From positions 1 to 8,803 of the forward strand of contig WQTY01000070.1 of NCBI GenBank assembly GCA_009786045.1: a stretch of DNA of 8,803 nucleotides, in the 5' to 3' direction. The position numbers and the translations under genes were made by a program. Source of the DNA: Pseudomonadota bacterium. Lineage in GTDB: Bacteria; Myxococcota_A; Bradymonadia; UBA4248. The notes under the pieces are model-generated. The model made no database searches and was not told where the DNA came from. It worked only from the letters and a program-made list of their open reading frames with translations. Positions 1 to 6,286 of this stretch are shown here, one piece after another. Position 1 is the first letter of the stretch, and every line of letters starts with the position of its first letter.

Positions 1-2
1 CC

Positions 3-1232
3 CCCGAAGTCTACAGCCCCATTTACAACCCCTCCGAGCTCGTGGCTGCCCCTGCATTCGCGACCGAAATTCTCGACGATGGCGCGCTCTTCCTGCGCGT
101 CTATGACGACCCCAACGAATGGGATTTCGAAGACAATATCTCGCTCGCAAACTTCATCCCGGGTTTCCTGGCTGGCGTTGCCAAAATCCAGGACAGCGAA
201 AAAGAAAAAGAAGCCCTGCGCGATCTTGAGCGCCTCTGGAGCCGCGCCGAAAAAACCGCCGAGAAAGCCTACGAGGTCCTCGACGCCGATATCCCCGCTG
301 CCTCGACCACAGATGTTGCCGAGGCAGAAGCGGAAACCCAGGCCATGGCTCAGAAAGCCTCCGCTTCCGTCAAGCCCTCCTCCTCGCCCCTCGAAACACA
401 ACCCGTCGGAAATCGCGACCTCGACGACCTCCTCGAACGTTCGCATGCCATCGGCCCAGAAGATGCCCGCATGCGCAGTGTCATCTTTGCACGGCTTAAA
501 TCCGAATACAAAGTCGACGAAGAAGCCATCCGCAAGCGAGGCATCGAAGGGCCCTGCACCATCTTCGAAGTCAAACCCAGCAACAAACCCGCCTTTTTCG
601 CGTCCTATCAGGACCTGGATCGAAAAGTCTTCATCCTCAACGTCCTCGAAGACCTGGCGCGCTTCATTGCCGCCAACGATGCCGGCCTCAACCCCGTAAG
701 CCTCCAAAAAATCACCCATCTCATTCGTACTTACTACCGACCAGAATACACACTCCTCGCCTCACTCAATGAACTCCCGCAAAACGTCATCCGTGACCGG
801 CGCGTCTCCGAGTTAAGGCAGAAGTTCGAACCTGCCGCCATCAAAAATGTCGGCGACAACCGCACACTGACATTCTGGTTCTATCAGTCTGAACACCAGA
901 GCATCGAAACTCTCACCCTGACGCAGTTCGAAGACTGGCCGCTCCAAATCGAAGCCAAAGTGCAATGCACCGACATGGAGAATGCCGTCGAAGCCCCCCC
1001 GGTCACCCAGGAAGTCAAACCCTCTGCGCCCCTGCCGTGTGCTGCCAAAGCTGCACCATCAGCGCCGCCCGCACTGCCCACCCCCGCCGTGCCCGCCAAA
1101 GCATCATCATCAGGCGGCGCTGCCAAGATCGTCGTCGGCACCCTGCTCGGACTCGTCGTCATCTACGTCCTGCTCGCACTCTTCTCCTACGGCGGTGACT
1201 TCACGTTCATTCTCGATCTTCTCAAAAAATAA
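3..1232 (+). CDS. Unrecognised C-terminally membrane-anchored protein, 5' end missing
   Basis: I do not recognise this protein. The frame is open to the left edge, and codons before the first possible start (GTG at 42) read as ordinary protein (ending YNPSEL), so the true start probably lies outside the window; 409 residues are visible. Counting from the GTG: an acidic N-terminal part, a charged, probably coiled-coil stretch at about 52-80 (rich in E, K, R), a low-complexity A/E/S/P linker at about 85-122, a mixed alpha/beta region at about 125-312, a Pro/Ala-rich linker at about 317-358, and one hydrophobic segment at about 361-382 followed by a short tail ending in KK. This layout fits a tail-anchored protein with its bulk in the cytoplasm; no signal peptide can be judged. 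A strong terminator follows, so it is probably not co-transcribed with the RdgC-like gene. That the frame codes is well supported; the function is unknown. Confidence 0.8.
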   Translation, partial: PEVYSPIYNPSELVAAPAFATEILDDGALFLRVYDDPNEWDFEDNISLANFIPGFLAGVAKIQDSEKEKEALRDLERLWSRAEKTAEKAYEVLDADIPAASTTDVAEAEAETQAMAQKASASVKPSSSPLETQPVGNRDLDDLLERSHAIGPEDARMRSVIFARLKSEYKVDEEAIRKRGIEGPCTIFEVKPSNKPAFFASYQDLDRKVFILNVLEDLARFIAANDAGLNPVSLQKITHLIRTYYRPEYTLLASLNELPQNVIRDRRVSELRQKFEPAAIKNVGDNRTLTFWFYQSEHQSIETLTLTQFEDWPLQIEAKVQCTDMENAVEAPPVTQEVKPSAPLPCAAKAAPSAPPALPTPAVPAKASSSGGAAKIVVGTLLGLVVIYVLLALFSYGGDFTFILDLLKK

Positions 1233-1257
1233 ACACCTGCCCACTGGTTTTACGCTC

Positions 1258-1290
1258 AAGCCCGCTTGCGCCAGCATGACGGGCTTTTTT
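1258..1290 (+). terminator. Intrinsic terminator
   Basis: A stem AAGCCCG / CGGGCTT (7 bp) encloses a 15-nt loop and runs straight into a T tract (TTTTTT). It lies 26 bp after the stop of the membrane-anchored protein, as expected for its transcription end. It also argues against starting the downstream RdgC-like gene at the TTG at 1266, which falls inside this hairpin. Confidence 0.85.
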
Positions 1291-1361
1291 CTGCCGCCAG
1301 CAGGTCATTCCCACGCACACTTCGCCGCTTCGGCAGCGAACCTCATTTAGGTTTCAGCATT

Positions 1362-1991
1362 ATGGGTGCTCTGGAAGGAAGCTTGAGCTTCAAAACATAC
1401 TACGTCGAAGGCGAACCGCCCAACGACTTCCATGCCGACTACCTGAGCCGCATTCAGCGACGCTTCTTCCAGCCTCTGAGCCCCATCGGCGACGAAGAAA
1501 GAAGCATGGGATGGGTTCCCGTTCAAGACCCCCTCGCTGTCAGCGCCCAACGCCACGACATCTTCTTTAACCAGTACATCCTCCTGGCCCTGCGCATCGA
1601 CAAATGGTCCATCCCCTCAGCCTGGCTTAAAGCCATCATGCGGCAAGCACTCGCCGAACGCTTCCCGGACAAAAACATCAAAATCTCAAAACGCGCCAAA
1701 GAAGAAGTTCGCCTCCAGGTCGTCACCGACATCAAACATAAAATCCTGCCCGCCATGAAAACCGTCGACCTCGTCTGGAACATCTCTGAACGAAGGCTGC
1801 GATTCTGGTCCACATCCAATGCCCTGTGCGAGGAGTTTGCCGAATTCTTCGAAGAAACCTTCGGATTGCGCCTCACCCCGGATTCCCCTTACATGATGGC
1901 AAAAAACCTCGGTCTCTCAGACGCTGATCTCAACCGCATGCTCTCGATCGAGCCATGGTACCCGGGACTGACACACCAAGACTCCATGTGA
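1362..1991 (+). CDS. Short RdgC-like recombination-associated protein
   Basis: This 209-residue protein resembles RdgC, a ring-forming DNA-binding protein that in E. coli modulates RecA-dependent recombination. The resemblance is in the order of landmarks: an N-terminal beta strand segment (GALEGSLSFKTYYVEGE), the family-like MGWVP motif at 49-53, a strand plus K-x-S-I-P turn at 81-85, a charged helical region with K and R at 108-130 ending in ILPA, a V-D-L-V-W strand at 135-139, and a final helix followed by GLRLTPDSPY at 168-177. E. coli RdgC is about 303 residues, so the C-terminal third is absent. The ATG at 1362 is chosen because upstream codons run through the terminator; a weak AGG lies 10 nt before it. 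The stop is 5 bp from the next gene, so the two are probably one transcript. Assignment rests on motif order from memory. A DNA-binding role is inferred from the family. Confidence 0.72.
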   Translation: MGALEGSLSFKTYYVEGEPPNDFHADYLSRIQRRFFQPLSPIGDEERSMGWVPVQDPLAVSAQRHDIFFNQYILLALRIDKWSIPSAWLKAIMRQALAERFPDKNIKISKRAKEEVRLQVVTDIKHKILPAMKTVDLVWNISERRLRFWSTSNALCEEFAEFFEETFGLRLTPDSPYMMAKNLGLSDADLNRMLSIEPWYPGLTHQDSM

Positions 1992-1996
1992 GGTGA

Positions 1997-2515
1997 ATGA
2001 TGGATCTCTTCGAAAAAATCGAACGCACGCGACACTTTGGCGAACTCTTCGTCATCTGGCTCTGGTACCACGCCGACATCGACGACACCATGTTTCGGCT
2101 CTCAGACGGCTCCCTCCTTAGTCTCTCCTTCGACAACCAGCTCACCCTCGAAGCCAAGCTGGCACAAGCCGAACGCACGCGCATCTCCGGGGGCGCCCCC
2201 GCAGCAAGCAGCGAAGCCCGCGAAGCCCTGCGGCAGGGAAAACTCGTCTCCCAGGCCAAAATCCGCGTCGAACGCGACGAAAAAACATGGGTCTTTGTCC
2301 TGAATGCCCAAACGCTGACCCTGACCGGACTGAAAATTCCCGCCGTCATGACAAAAGCTGACGACGAAAAACTTTACGAACGGCAATTCCTCATTGAAGA
2401 AATCGACGCCCTCGTGCGAGGTCTCTACGAACGATTTCTCACGATTCGCCTCGACGCCAAACAATGGAAAAATGAATCCCACGCACTGGCCGCATGGATC
2501 GACGAAGAAGTCTGA
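1997..2515 (+). CDS. Small conserved-looking partner of the RdgC-like protein
   Basis: This is a hypothetical protein of 172 residues (171 if the second ATG at 2000 is used). An AGGTGA ribosome-binding sequence directly abuts the first ATG, so the second may be preferred. Visible parts: an N-terminal helix leading into an aromatic stretch (FVIWLWYHADIDD, about 18-30), a beta segment (FRLSDGSLLSLSFDNQL), a charged helix (LEAKLAQAER), a Gly/Ala/Pro turn at 64-70, then EAREALRQGKL (73-83), two beta strands at about 86-113, and a C-terminal helical region from about 125 to the end. There is no signal peptide or convincing membrane span. It starts 5 bp after the RdgC-like gene, which suggests a shared transcript and joint role. 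I recall similar proteins beside short RdgC-like genes in myxobacteria, but could not check it. No biochemical function can be given. Confidence 0.75.
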   Translation: MMDLFEKIERTRHFGELFVIWLWYHADIDDTMFRLSDGSLLSLSFDNQLTLEAKLAQAERTRISGGAPAASSEAREALRQGKLVSQAKIRVERDEKTWVFVLNAQTLTLTGLKIPAVMTKADDEKLYERQFLIEEIDALVRGLYERFLTIRLDAKQWKNESHALAAWIDEEV

Positions 2516-2662
2516 CACCACTTCTAAGGCAAGGCTAAATCACTGGCGTCAACATATCCGTCGAGCATGACAGCGTTTTCAGATTAGGTAACGACACAAA
2601 TCAATAGCGTTTCTCCTGTTTGCAAGGCGAGGTATGTTGCCAAAACAATAACATTCCGCCCT

Positions 2663-2718
2663 TACCCACAAGCAATGCGCAGCATTGCAGGGGGTGTGGG
2701 GGAACTGCCCTCCCCCAC
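2663..2718 (+). repeat. Structured leader repeat, copy 1 (upstream of uppP)
   Basis: The first 44 nt are identical to a copy at 8589-8632. The element holds a hairpin GCAATGC-GCA-GCATTGC (7-bp arms, 3-nt loop) and then a G-rich arm GTGGGGG that pairs with CCCCCAC at 2712-2718 around a 9-nt loop. CCCACA near the left end can instead pair with TGTGGG, so two folds compete. It ends 22 nt before the uppP ATG and just outside its ribosome-binding site. No T tract follows the second hairpin, so it is not a standard terminator. Confidence 0.85.
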
Positions 2719-2729
2719 GAAAAGAAAAT

Positions 2730-2733
2730 GGAG
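2730..2733 (+). promoter_or_regulatory. Ribosome-binding site fixing the uppP start
   Basis: GGAG stands 7 nt before the ATG at 2741. This supports that start over the ATG 66 bp upstream, which would translate through the palindromic repeat. Confidence 0.75.
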
Positions 2734-2740
2734 TCTCAAC

Positions 2741-3565
2741 ATGCTCGACAGCCTGCTTGACAACATCAACTACCTCATCCTGGCCGTCGTTCAGGGTTTT
2801 ACAGAATTCCTGCCCGTCTCAAGCTCCGGTCACCTCATCCTCATCAACGCCCTGTTCCCCATCGACGCCGGGCTTCTGTTCGACATCATCCTGCACCTCG
2901 CCACCCTGTTCAGCGTGGTAATCTTCTATCGCCGGGATATCTGGACCCTCCTCACCGGCGCCATCCACGAATCCGCCGACTGCATCAAGCACAAAGCACG
3001 TCCCGGAAACGCCTTGGCCATGGTCGGATACCTCCTCACTGCCACCGCCATCACCGGCATCATAGGCATCACCCTCGAACCACTCGTCAATACATACATG
3101 CGAAGTGTCGTCATCGTCGGCAGCCTGCTCATCCTAAACGCCGCCATTTTGTGGAGCTCCCAAAAATCCGGCCGCTTCCAGCTCACCCCCGGCCCCATGA
3201 ACCTCAAAATCGCACTCATCATCGGCCTCGTCCAGGGCATCGCCGTCCTGCCGGGCATCTCGCGCTCTGGCTCGACCATCACCGCCGCACTCCTGCTCGG
3301 TGTCAAACGCGATCAGTGCGCAAAATTCAGCTTCCTGCTCTCCATCCCCGTCATCCTGGGCGCCGTCATCCTGCACCTCCGCGACATCGCAAACCTCCAG
3401 GTTCAGCATCTTGGCATCATCACCCTCGCCGCCTGCCTGGCCGCTGTCATCGGATACATCTGCCTGGTCCTCCTCGAAAAACTCCTCAAAAACGCCAAGT
3501 TCCACTACTTTGCCCCCTACTGCCTCCTGCTTGGGATCACAGCCATCCTTATGGCATCATTGTAG
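2741..3565 (+). CDS. uppP: Undecaprenyl-diphosphatase (UppP/BacA)
   Basis: This integral membrane enzyme dephosphorylates undecaprenyl pyrophosphate to undecaprenyl phosphate, recycling the lipid carrier for peptidoglycan and other surface polymers; the family is also linked to bacitracin resistance. At 274 residues it has the usual length. Both signature regions are present: QGFTEFLPVSSSGH at 18-31, with the conserved Q18/E22 pair and H31, and PGISRSGSTI at 171-180, with the conserved arginine R175. Hydrophobic segments span the whole protein, for example near 44-63, 94-113, 121-138, 154-170, 197-212, 223-246 and 257-272. The ATG at 2741 has a well-spaced GGAG and gives the standard N-terminus. 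The gene is preceded by the structured repeat and 225 bp of non-coding DNA, so it probably has its own promoter. A small gene on the other strand overlaps its last 9 bp. Confidence 0.96.
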   Translation: MLDSLLDNINYLILAVVQGFTEFLPVSSSGHLILINALFPIDAGLLFDIILHLATLFSVVIFYRRDIWTLLTGAIHESADCIKHKARPGNALAMVGYLLTATAITGIIGITLEPLVNTYMRSVVIVGSLLILNAAILWSSQKSGRFQLTPGPMNLKIALIIGLVQGIAVLPGISRSGSTITAALLLGVKRDQCAKFSFLLSIPVILGAVILHLRDIANLQVQHLGIITLAACLAAVIGYICLVLLEKLLKNAKFHYFAPYCLLLGITAILMASL

Positions 3566-3748
3566 CTGCTCCCCCAACTCTCTTCTAATCAGGACTGACG
3601 CAATATTCAGCGCCTTAATCCTGCGCATGAGCAGTGTACACTGAGAGGTGCCAGGCTTTATCTTGGGCTGCACTTTCTCACATTTGCTTATCGTCGATTC
3701 AATAGCCCGAAGCGCCTCTTCTAACTCTTCTTTTGTAAATGCTTTCAT
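3557..3748 (-). CDS. Small conserved-looking hypothetical protein (63 aa)
   Basis: This is a 63-residue protein on the minus strand, converging on uppP and overlapping its final 9 bp. It is very basic and mostly helical: an N-terminal helix (KEELEEALRAIESTISKCEKV), a short Lys/Pro/Gly-rich turn (PKIKPGTSQ, about 28-36), and a second helix (LLMRRIKALNIASVLIRREL). The helix-turn-helix-like layout and the GTSQ-x-x-LL-x-x-RIKAL pattern recall small uncharacterised proteins I have seen in other bacteria, but I cannot name a family. The ATG (3746-3748) has GAGGA 11 nt upstream on the minus strand, a plausible though somewhat distant ribosome-binding site. There are no membrane segments. An all-helical fold is inferred; the function is unknown. 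Confidence 0.68.
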   Translation of the reverse strand: MKAFTKEELEEALRAIESTISKCEKVQPKIKPGTSQCTLLMRRIKALNIASVLIRRELGEQLQ

Positions 3749-3808
3749 AGTGTGGAATTTCCTCTCATCTCATTTCGTCCCCTGCCCACAAGCGATACAC
3801 TGTAGAAA

Positions 3809-3821
3809 CAGATAATATCTG
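3809..3821. promoter_or_regulatory. Perfect 13-nt palindrome, possible operator
   Basis: CAGATA-A-TATCTG is a perfect inverted repeat about the central base. It lies in the 202-bp spacer between two divergent genes, the 63-aa gene (-) and the metallo-hydrolase (+). Its size and position suit a dimeric regulator. The AT-rich centre could also contribute to a -10 element. No regulator gene is visible nearby. Confidence 0.3.
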
Positions 3822-3864
3822 CCCGGCACATAAAAAACTCTTTGCTGCGCAAACACAAAAAATG

Positions 3865-3902
3865 TTGACTCTCGCACGCCAGCATACTTTAGCCTGCTAA
3901 AG
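3865..3902 (+). promoter_or_regulatory. Possible promoter with overlapping palindrome for the metallo-hydrolase
   Basis: TTGACT (3865-3870) matches five of six bases of a sigma-70 -35 box. Seventeen bases later comes TTTAGC, a poor -10 match. The -10 region lies inside a perfect palindrome CTTTAGC-CT-GCTAAAG (3887-3902), which could be an operator. About 5 bp downstream, a TGACG / CGTCA inverted repeat (3907-3926) would fall in the leader RNA. The palindromes are plain in the sequence; the promoter reading is weak. Confidence 0.35.
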
Positions 3903-3950
3903 CCCCTGACGGGTCATCACTCGTCAACAGGGTGACAGCAAATACTAGCA

Positions 3951-5105
3951 ATGGATTTGTTCATCGTGAAGAAAAAAGTATTAACAGGATTGCTGCTGCT
4001 GCTCATCATAATAACCGGAGTTGCCATCATGATACCGTACTGTACACCACAATTCGGCAAGCTCCCCAATGGCGCGCGTCTGGAACGTATCAGGCAGTCG
4101 CCGAACTATGCCGACGGCGAATTCAAGAACCTTGAGCCGACAAAACACTTCGCTGAAGGAAGCAGTTTTTTCTCAGCGGGATGGGATTTTTTATTTAAAA
4201 CCTGGGAGCGGCAGAGACCAGAGGCACCATTGCCAATGCTCAAAACCGATCTCAAAACCCTTGATCGGAACATCGACCTGATCATCTGGCTCGGGCACTC
4301 CGCAGCCTTCCTGCAACTGGGCGGGAAACGCATCCTGATAGAGCCGGTCTTTTCGAGCAGTGCGGCCCCCTTTTCGAGTTTTAATAAAGACTACAACAGT
4401 GAATACCCGTACTCGGCAGATGATATACCCGACATCGACTATCTGCTCATCTCGCACGACCACTGGGATCACCTCGATTATCCGAGCATCCTTGCATTGA
4501 AGGACCGTGTCGGGGCCATCGTTTGCCCGCTGGGCGTAGGCTCGCACCTGGAATATTGGGGGGTCGATCCCGCTGTCATCCACGAGGGCGACTGGAACGA
4601 CGCCTTTCAGCTGGCGCCAAATTTTACTGTGCATATTCTGCCGGCCAGACATTTCTCCGGCAGATGGCTCAGCCGCAACAAAACCCTCTGGGCATCATTC
4701 ATGCTCGAAACGCCCGAACGCCGCGTCTTTTACAGCGGAGACACCGGATATGGAAAGCACTTTGCCGAGATTGGCAAACGCTTTGGCGGCATAGATCTCG
4801 CCATCATGGAGAACGGCCAGTACAACATACAATGGCACCACGCCCATATGCTGCCAGAAGAAACCGCTCTGGCGGCCGCCGAACTGGGCGCAAAGGCTGT
4901 CCTCCCCGTTCACTCGGGCCGTTTTGTGCTGGCACATCACGCCTGGGATGAACCCTATATTAAGCTGACAGAGGCAAGCAAAAGCAAACCGTTCGAGCTC
5001 CTCACACCTGCCATCGGGCAAGTGGTCTACCTCGACGGCCGAGAGCAGACTTTCGAACCCTGGTGGGAGTCCGTGACAATCGAAGCGCAGAATTCTGAAA
5101 AATAA
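3951..5105 (+). CDS. Membrane-anchored MBL-fold metallo-hydrolase, NAPE-PLD-like
   Basis: This 384-residue protein belongs to the metallo-beta-lactamase fold, in the branch that includes NAPE-PLD and related hydrolases (beta-lactamase superfamily domain 2). Metal ligands appear in order: HDHWDH at 169-174, H234 in PARHFSGRW, D264 in YSGDTGY, and H321 in LPVHSGRF. HAHMLPEE at 297-304 is also typical of this branch, as is the early WLGHSAAF at 113-120. The N-terminus is basic and then strongly hydrophobic (KKKVLTGLLLLLIIITGVAIMI, in pieces about 7-28). This is a signal anchor or signal peptide, so the catalytic domain probably faces the periplasm. The substrate cannot be told; a phospholipid or another phosphodiester is possible from the family. 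No good Shine-Dalgarno precedes the ATG at 3951; GTG at 3966, giving VKKKVL, is an alternative start. It appears to be transcribed alone. Confidence 0.9.
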   Translation: MDLFIVKKKVLTGLLLLLIIITGVAIMIPYCTPQFGKLPNGARLERIRQSPNYADGEFKNLEPTKHFAEGSSFFSAGWDFLFKTWERQRPEAPLPMLKTDLKTLDRNIDLIIWLGHSAAFLQLGGKRILIEPVFSSSAAPFSSFNKDYNSEYPYSADDIPDIDYLLISHDHWDHLDYPSILALKDRVGAIVCPLGVGSHLEYWGVDPAVIHEGDWNDAFQLAPNFTVHILPARHFSGRWLSRNKTLWASFMLETPERRVFYSGDTGYGKHFAEIGKRFGGIDLAIMENGQYNIQWHHAHMLPEETALAAAELGAKAVLPVHSGRFVLAHHAWDEPYIKLTEASKSKPFELLTPAIGQVVYLDGREQTFEPWWESVTIEAQNSEK

Positions 5106-5112
5106 AAACGCC

Positions 5113-5142
5113 AATGCGCAGGAACCTGACGGCATTTTCTTC
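5113..5142 (+). terminator. Possible terminator after the metallo-hydrolase
   Basis: AATGC (5113-5117) can pair with GCATT (5132-5136). Inside is a small CAG/CTG stem, and the sequence TTTTCT follows. It lies 8 bp after the stop codon and abuts the convergent acyltransferase gene. The stem is short and interrupted, so this is a weak prediction. Confidence 0.35.
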
Positions 5143-6187
5143 AAATTTTAAACTTTTTCCGAAGGTACATGGTAAATTTATATTCTATTAAGAACCAGCT
5201 TACAAATGCCACAGCCAAACATAATGGAATGACAACAACAAACACCAGGAGAACGCCGACGGGAGAAAAAACACTTATATCATAAACAAGACGACTGAAC
5301 GGATGAACAATAAAAGTGTGCGTGATATAAAGCGAATAACTGATGTTGCCAATGAAAACAAACGGAAGCGGCACAGACCTGTTTTTAAAATACCTGAATA
5401 TAAGCAAAAAGAACAGGAATGACGGTATACCCCAACTGATTACCCGATTAATGTCATGCAAAAATGGTATATATTTCTGTGAAAACAAAAAAGCCCATAA
5501 AGCGACAGCAACTATCAATAAAATCACACTTTGCTTGCCTGACTTGCTTTGCTCATTTAAACTTGTTTTATACGTGATAAATTTATAGCCGATCATGCCA
5601 AATATAAATTCCAGCATCATCGGGTTTCCGTAATAATTCTTAATATCGGGAGAAATCCGTTCGCCCAATATAGCCGAAACAGCCACAACTGCACAAAGAA
5701 TTCCGCTCGATATCATATGCCGTTGTTTATGGCTGATTTTCATGGAAACAAAAAACACAACATAGAAAAACACTTCGCATACAAGTGTCCAGCCCTGAAT
5801 AAGCAGTGGATACCCTGACACATCATCAGCATAAGGGATAAACAAAAACGACTTGATGATACGCGGAACGGACAGATTTGTGGAATTGAAATACTGAGGC
5901 ACAACGAGCAACAAAGCTATCACAGCCAATGTTCCGAGCCAATAAAGCGGTATGATGCGAATGGCGCGCTTTTCCAGAAATTTATCACCGTTTTTCTCGG
6001 TGATATACATCATGATAAAACCGCTTATACAAAAGAACAAGTCAACGCCAAATGCGCCATTCGTAAACATAAGGATATGATGAAAAATCACGCTTACAGC
6101 AGCGACACCTCGCATAAGCTGAATACTGTCATAGCCCTGCCGTTTACAGGCCAAAGACAATGGACTTGTTTTCTTCTGTTCCAACAT
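5141..6187 (-). CDS. Acyltransferase-3 family membrane protein (OafA/ExoZ-like)
   Basis: This polytopic membrane protein of 348 residues belongs to the acyltransferase-3 family, whose members add acetyl or other acyl groups to O-antigen, exopolysaccharide or other surface glycans. Typical marks from the N-terminus: LMRGVAAVSVIFHH at 24-37 with the conserved Arg and His, GVDLFFCISGF at 47-57, RAIRIIPLYW at 74-83, the W-T-L-x-x-E-x-x-F-Y segment at 133-142, and a late FIGNISYSLYITH at 278-290. About ten hydrophobic stretches are spread through the chain. The ATG at 6185-6187 is chosen because a GGA core lies 7 nt upstream; ATG at 6202 and GTG at 6226 are possible but have no visible ribosome-binding site. 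The gene is far more AT-rich than its neighbours (33-40% G+C in sampled lines) and uses A/T-ending codons, a sign of transfer. It lies 99 bp after the DUF3788 gene on the same strand. The acyl acceptor is unknown. Confidence 0.92.
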   Translation of the reverse strand: MLEQKKTSPLSLACKRQGYDSIQLMRGVAAVSVIFHHILMFTNGAFGVDLFFCISGFIMMYITEKNGDKFLEKRAIRIIPLYWLGTLAVIALLLVVPQYFNSTNLSVPRIIKSFLFIPYADDVSGYPLLIQGWTLVCEVFFYVVFFVSMKISHKQRHMISSGILCAVVAVSAILGERISPDIKNYYGNPMMLEFIFGMIGYKFITYKTSLNEQSKSGKQSVILLIVAVALWAFLFSQKYIPFLHDINRVISWGIPSFLFFLLIFRYFKNRSVPLPFVFIGNISYSLYITHTFIVHPFSRLVYDISVFSPVGVLLVFVVVIPLCLAVAFVSWFLIEYKFTMYLRKKFKI

Positions 6188-6286
6188 GGCATATTCCAAC
6201 ATTTTCGGGTGTCTTTTACACTGCACTCAATTTCAAAATTCAAAATCATGGCAGTAATGCTCTCCCAAACAAAGCTGCATCCTTGC

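Noticed and set aside
79..699. 206-codon plus-strand frame inside the first gene
   Set aside because: It is rich in Ser, Pro, Lys and Arg, as expected for an out-of-frame reading of C-biased codons. The overlapping frame has normal protein composition.
1266..1361. Upstream extension of the RdgC-like gene to a TTG at 1266
   Set aside because: The TTG lies in the loop of the intrinsic terminator and the added residues look like translated non-coding DNA. The ATG at 1362 gives a family-like N-terminus.
2663..2718. Reading the repeat as an intrinsic terminator
   Set aside because: On neither strand does a T tract follow the G/C hairpin. The second copy is followed by A residues on the plus strand.
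2675..2740. Upstream ATG adding 22 residues to UppP
   Set aside because: It falls inside the palindromic repeat and lacks a ribosome-binding site. The ATG at 2741 has GGAG at 7 nt and gives the normal UppP length.
3785..3793. A possible third, degenerate copy of the repeat (CCCACAAGC)
   Set aside because: Only nine bases match and the palindromes and G-rich arm are absent, so chance is a sufficient explanation.
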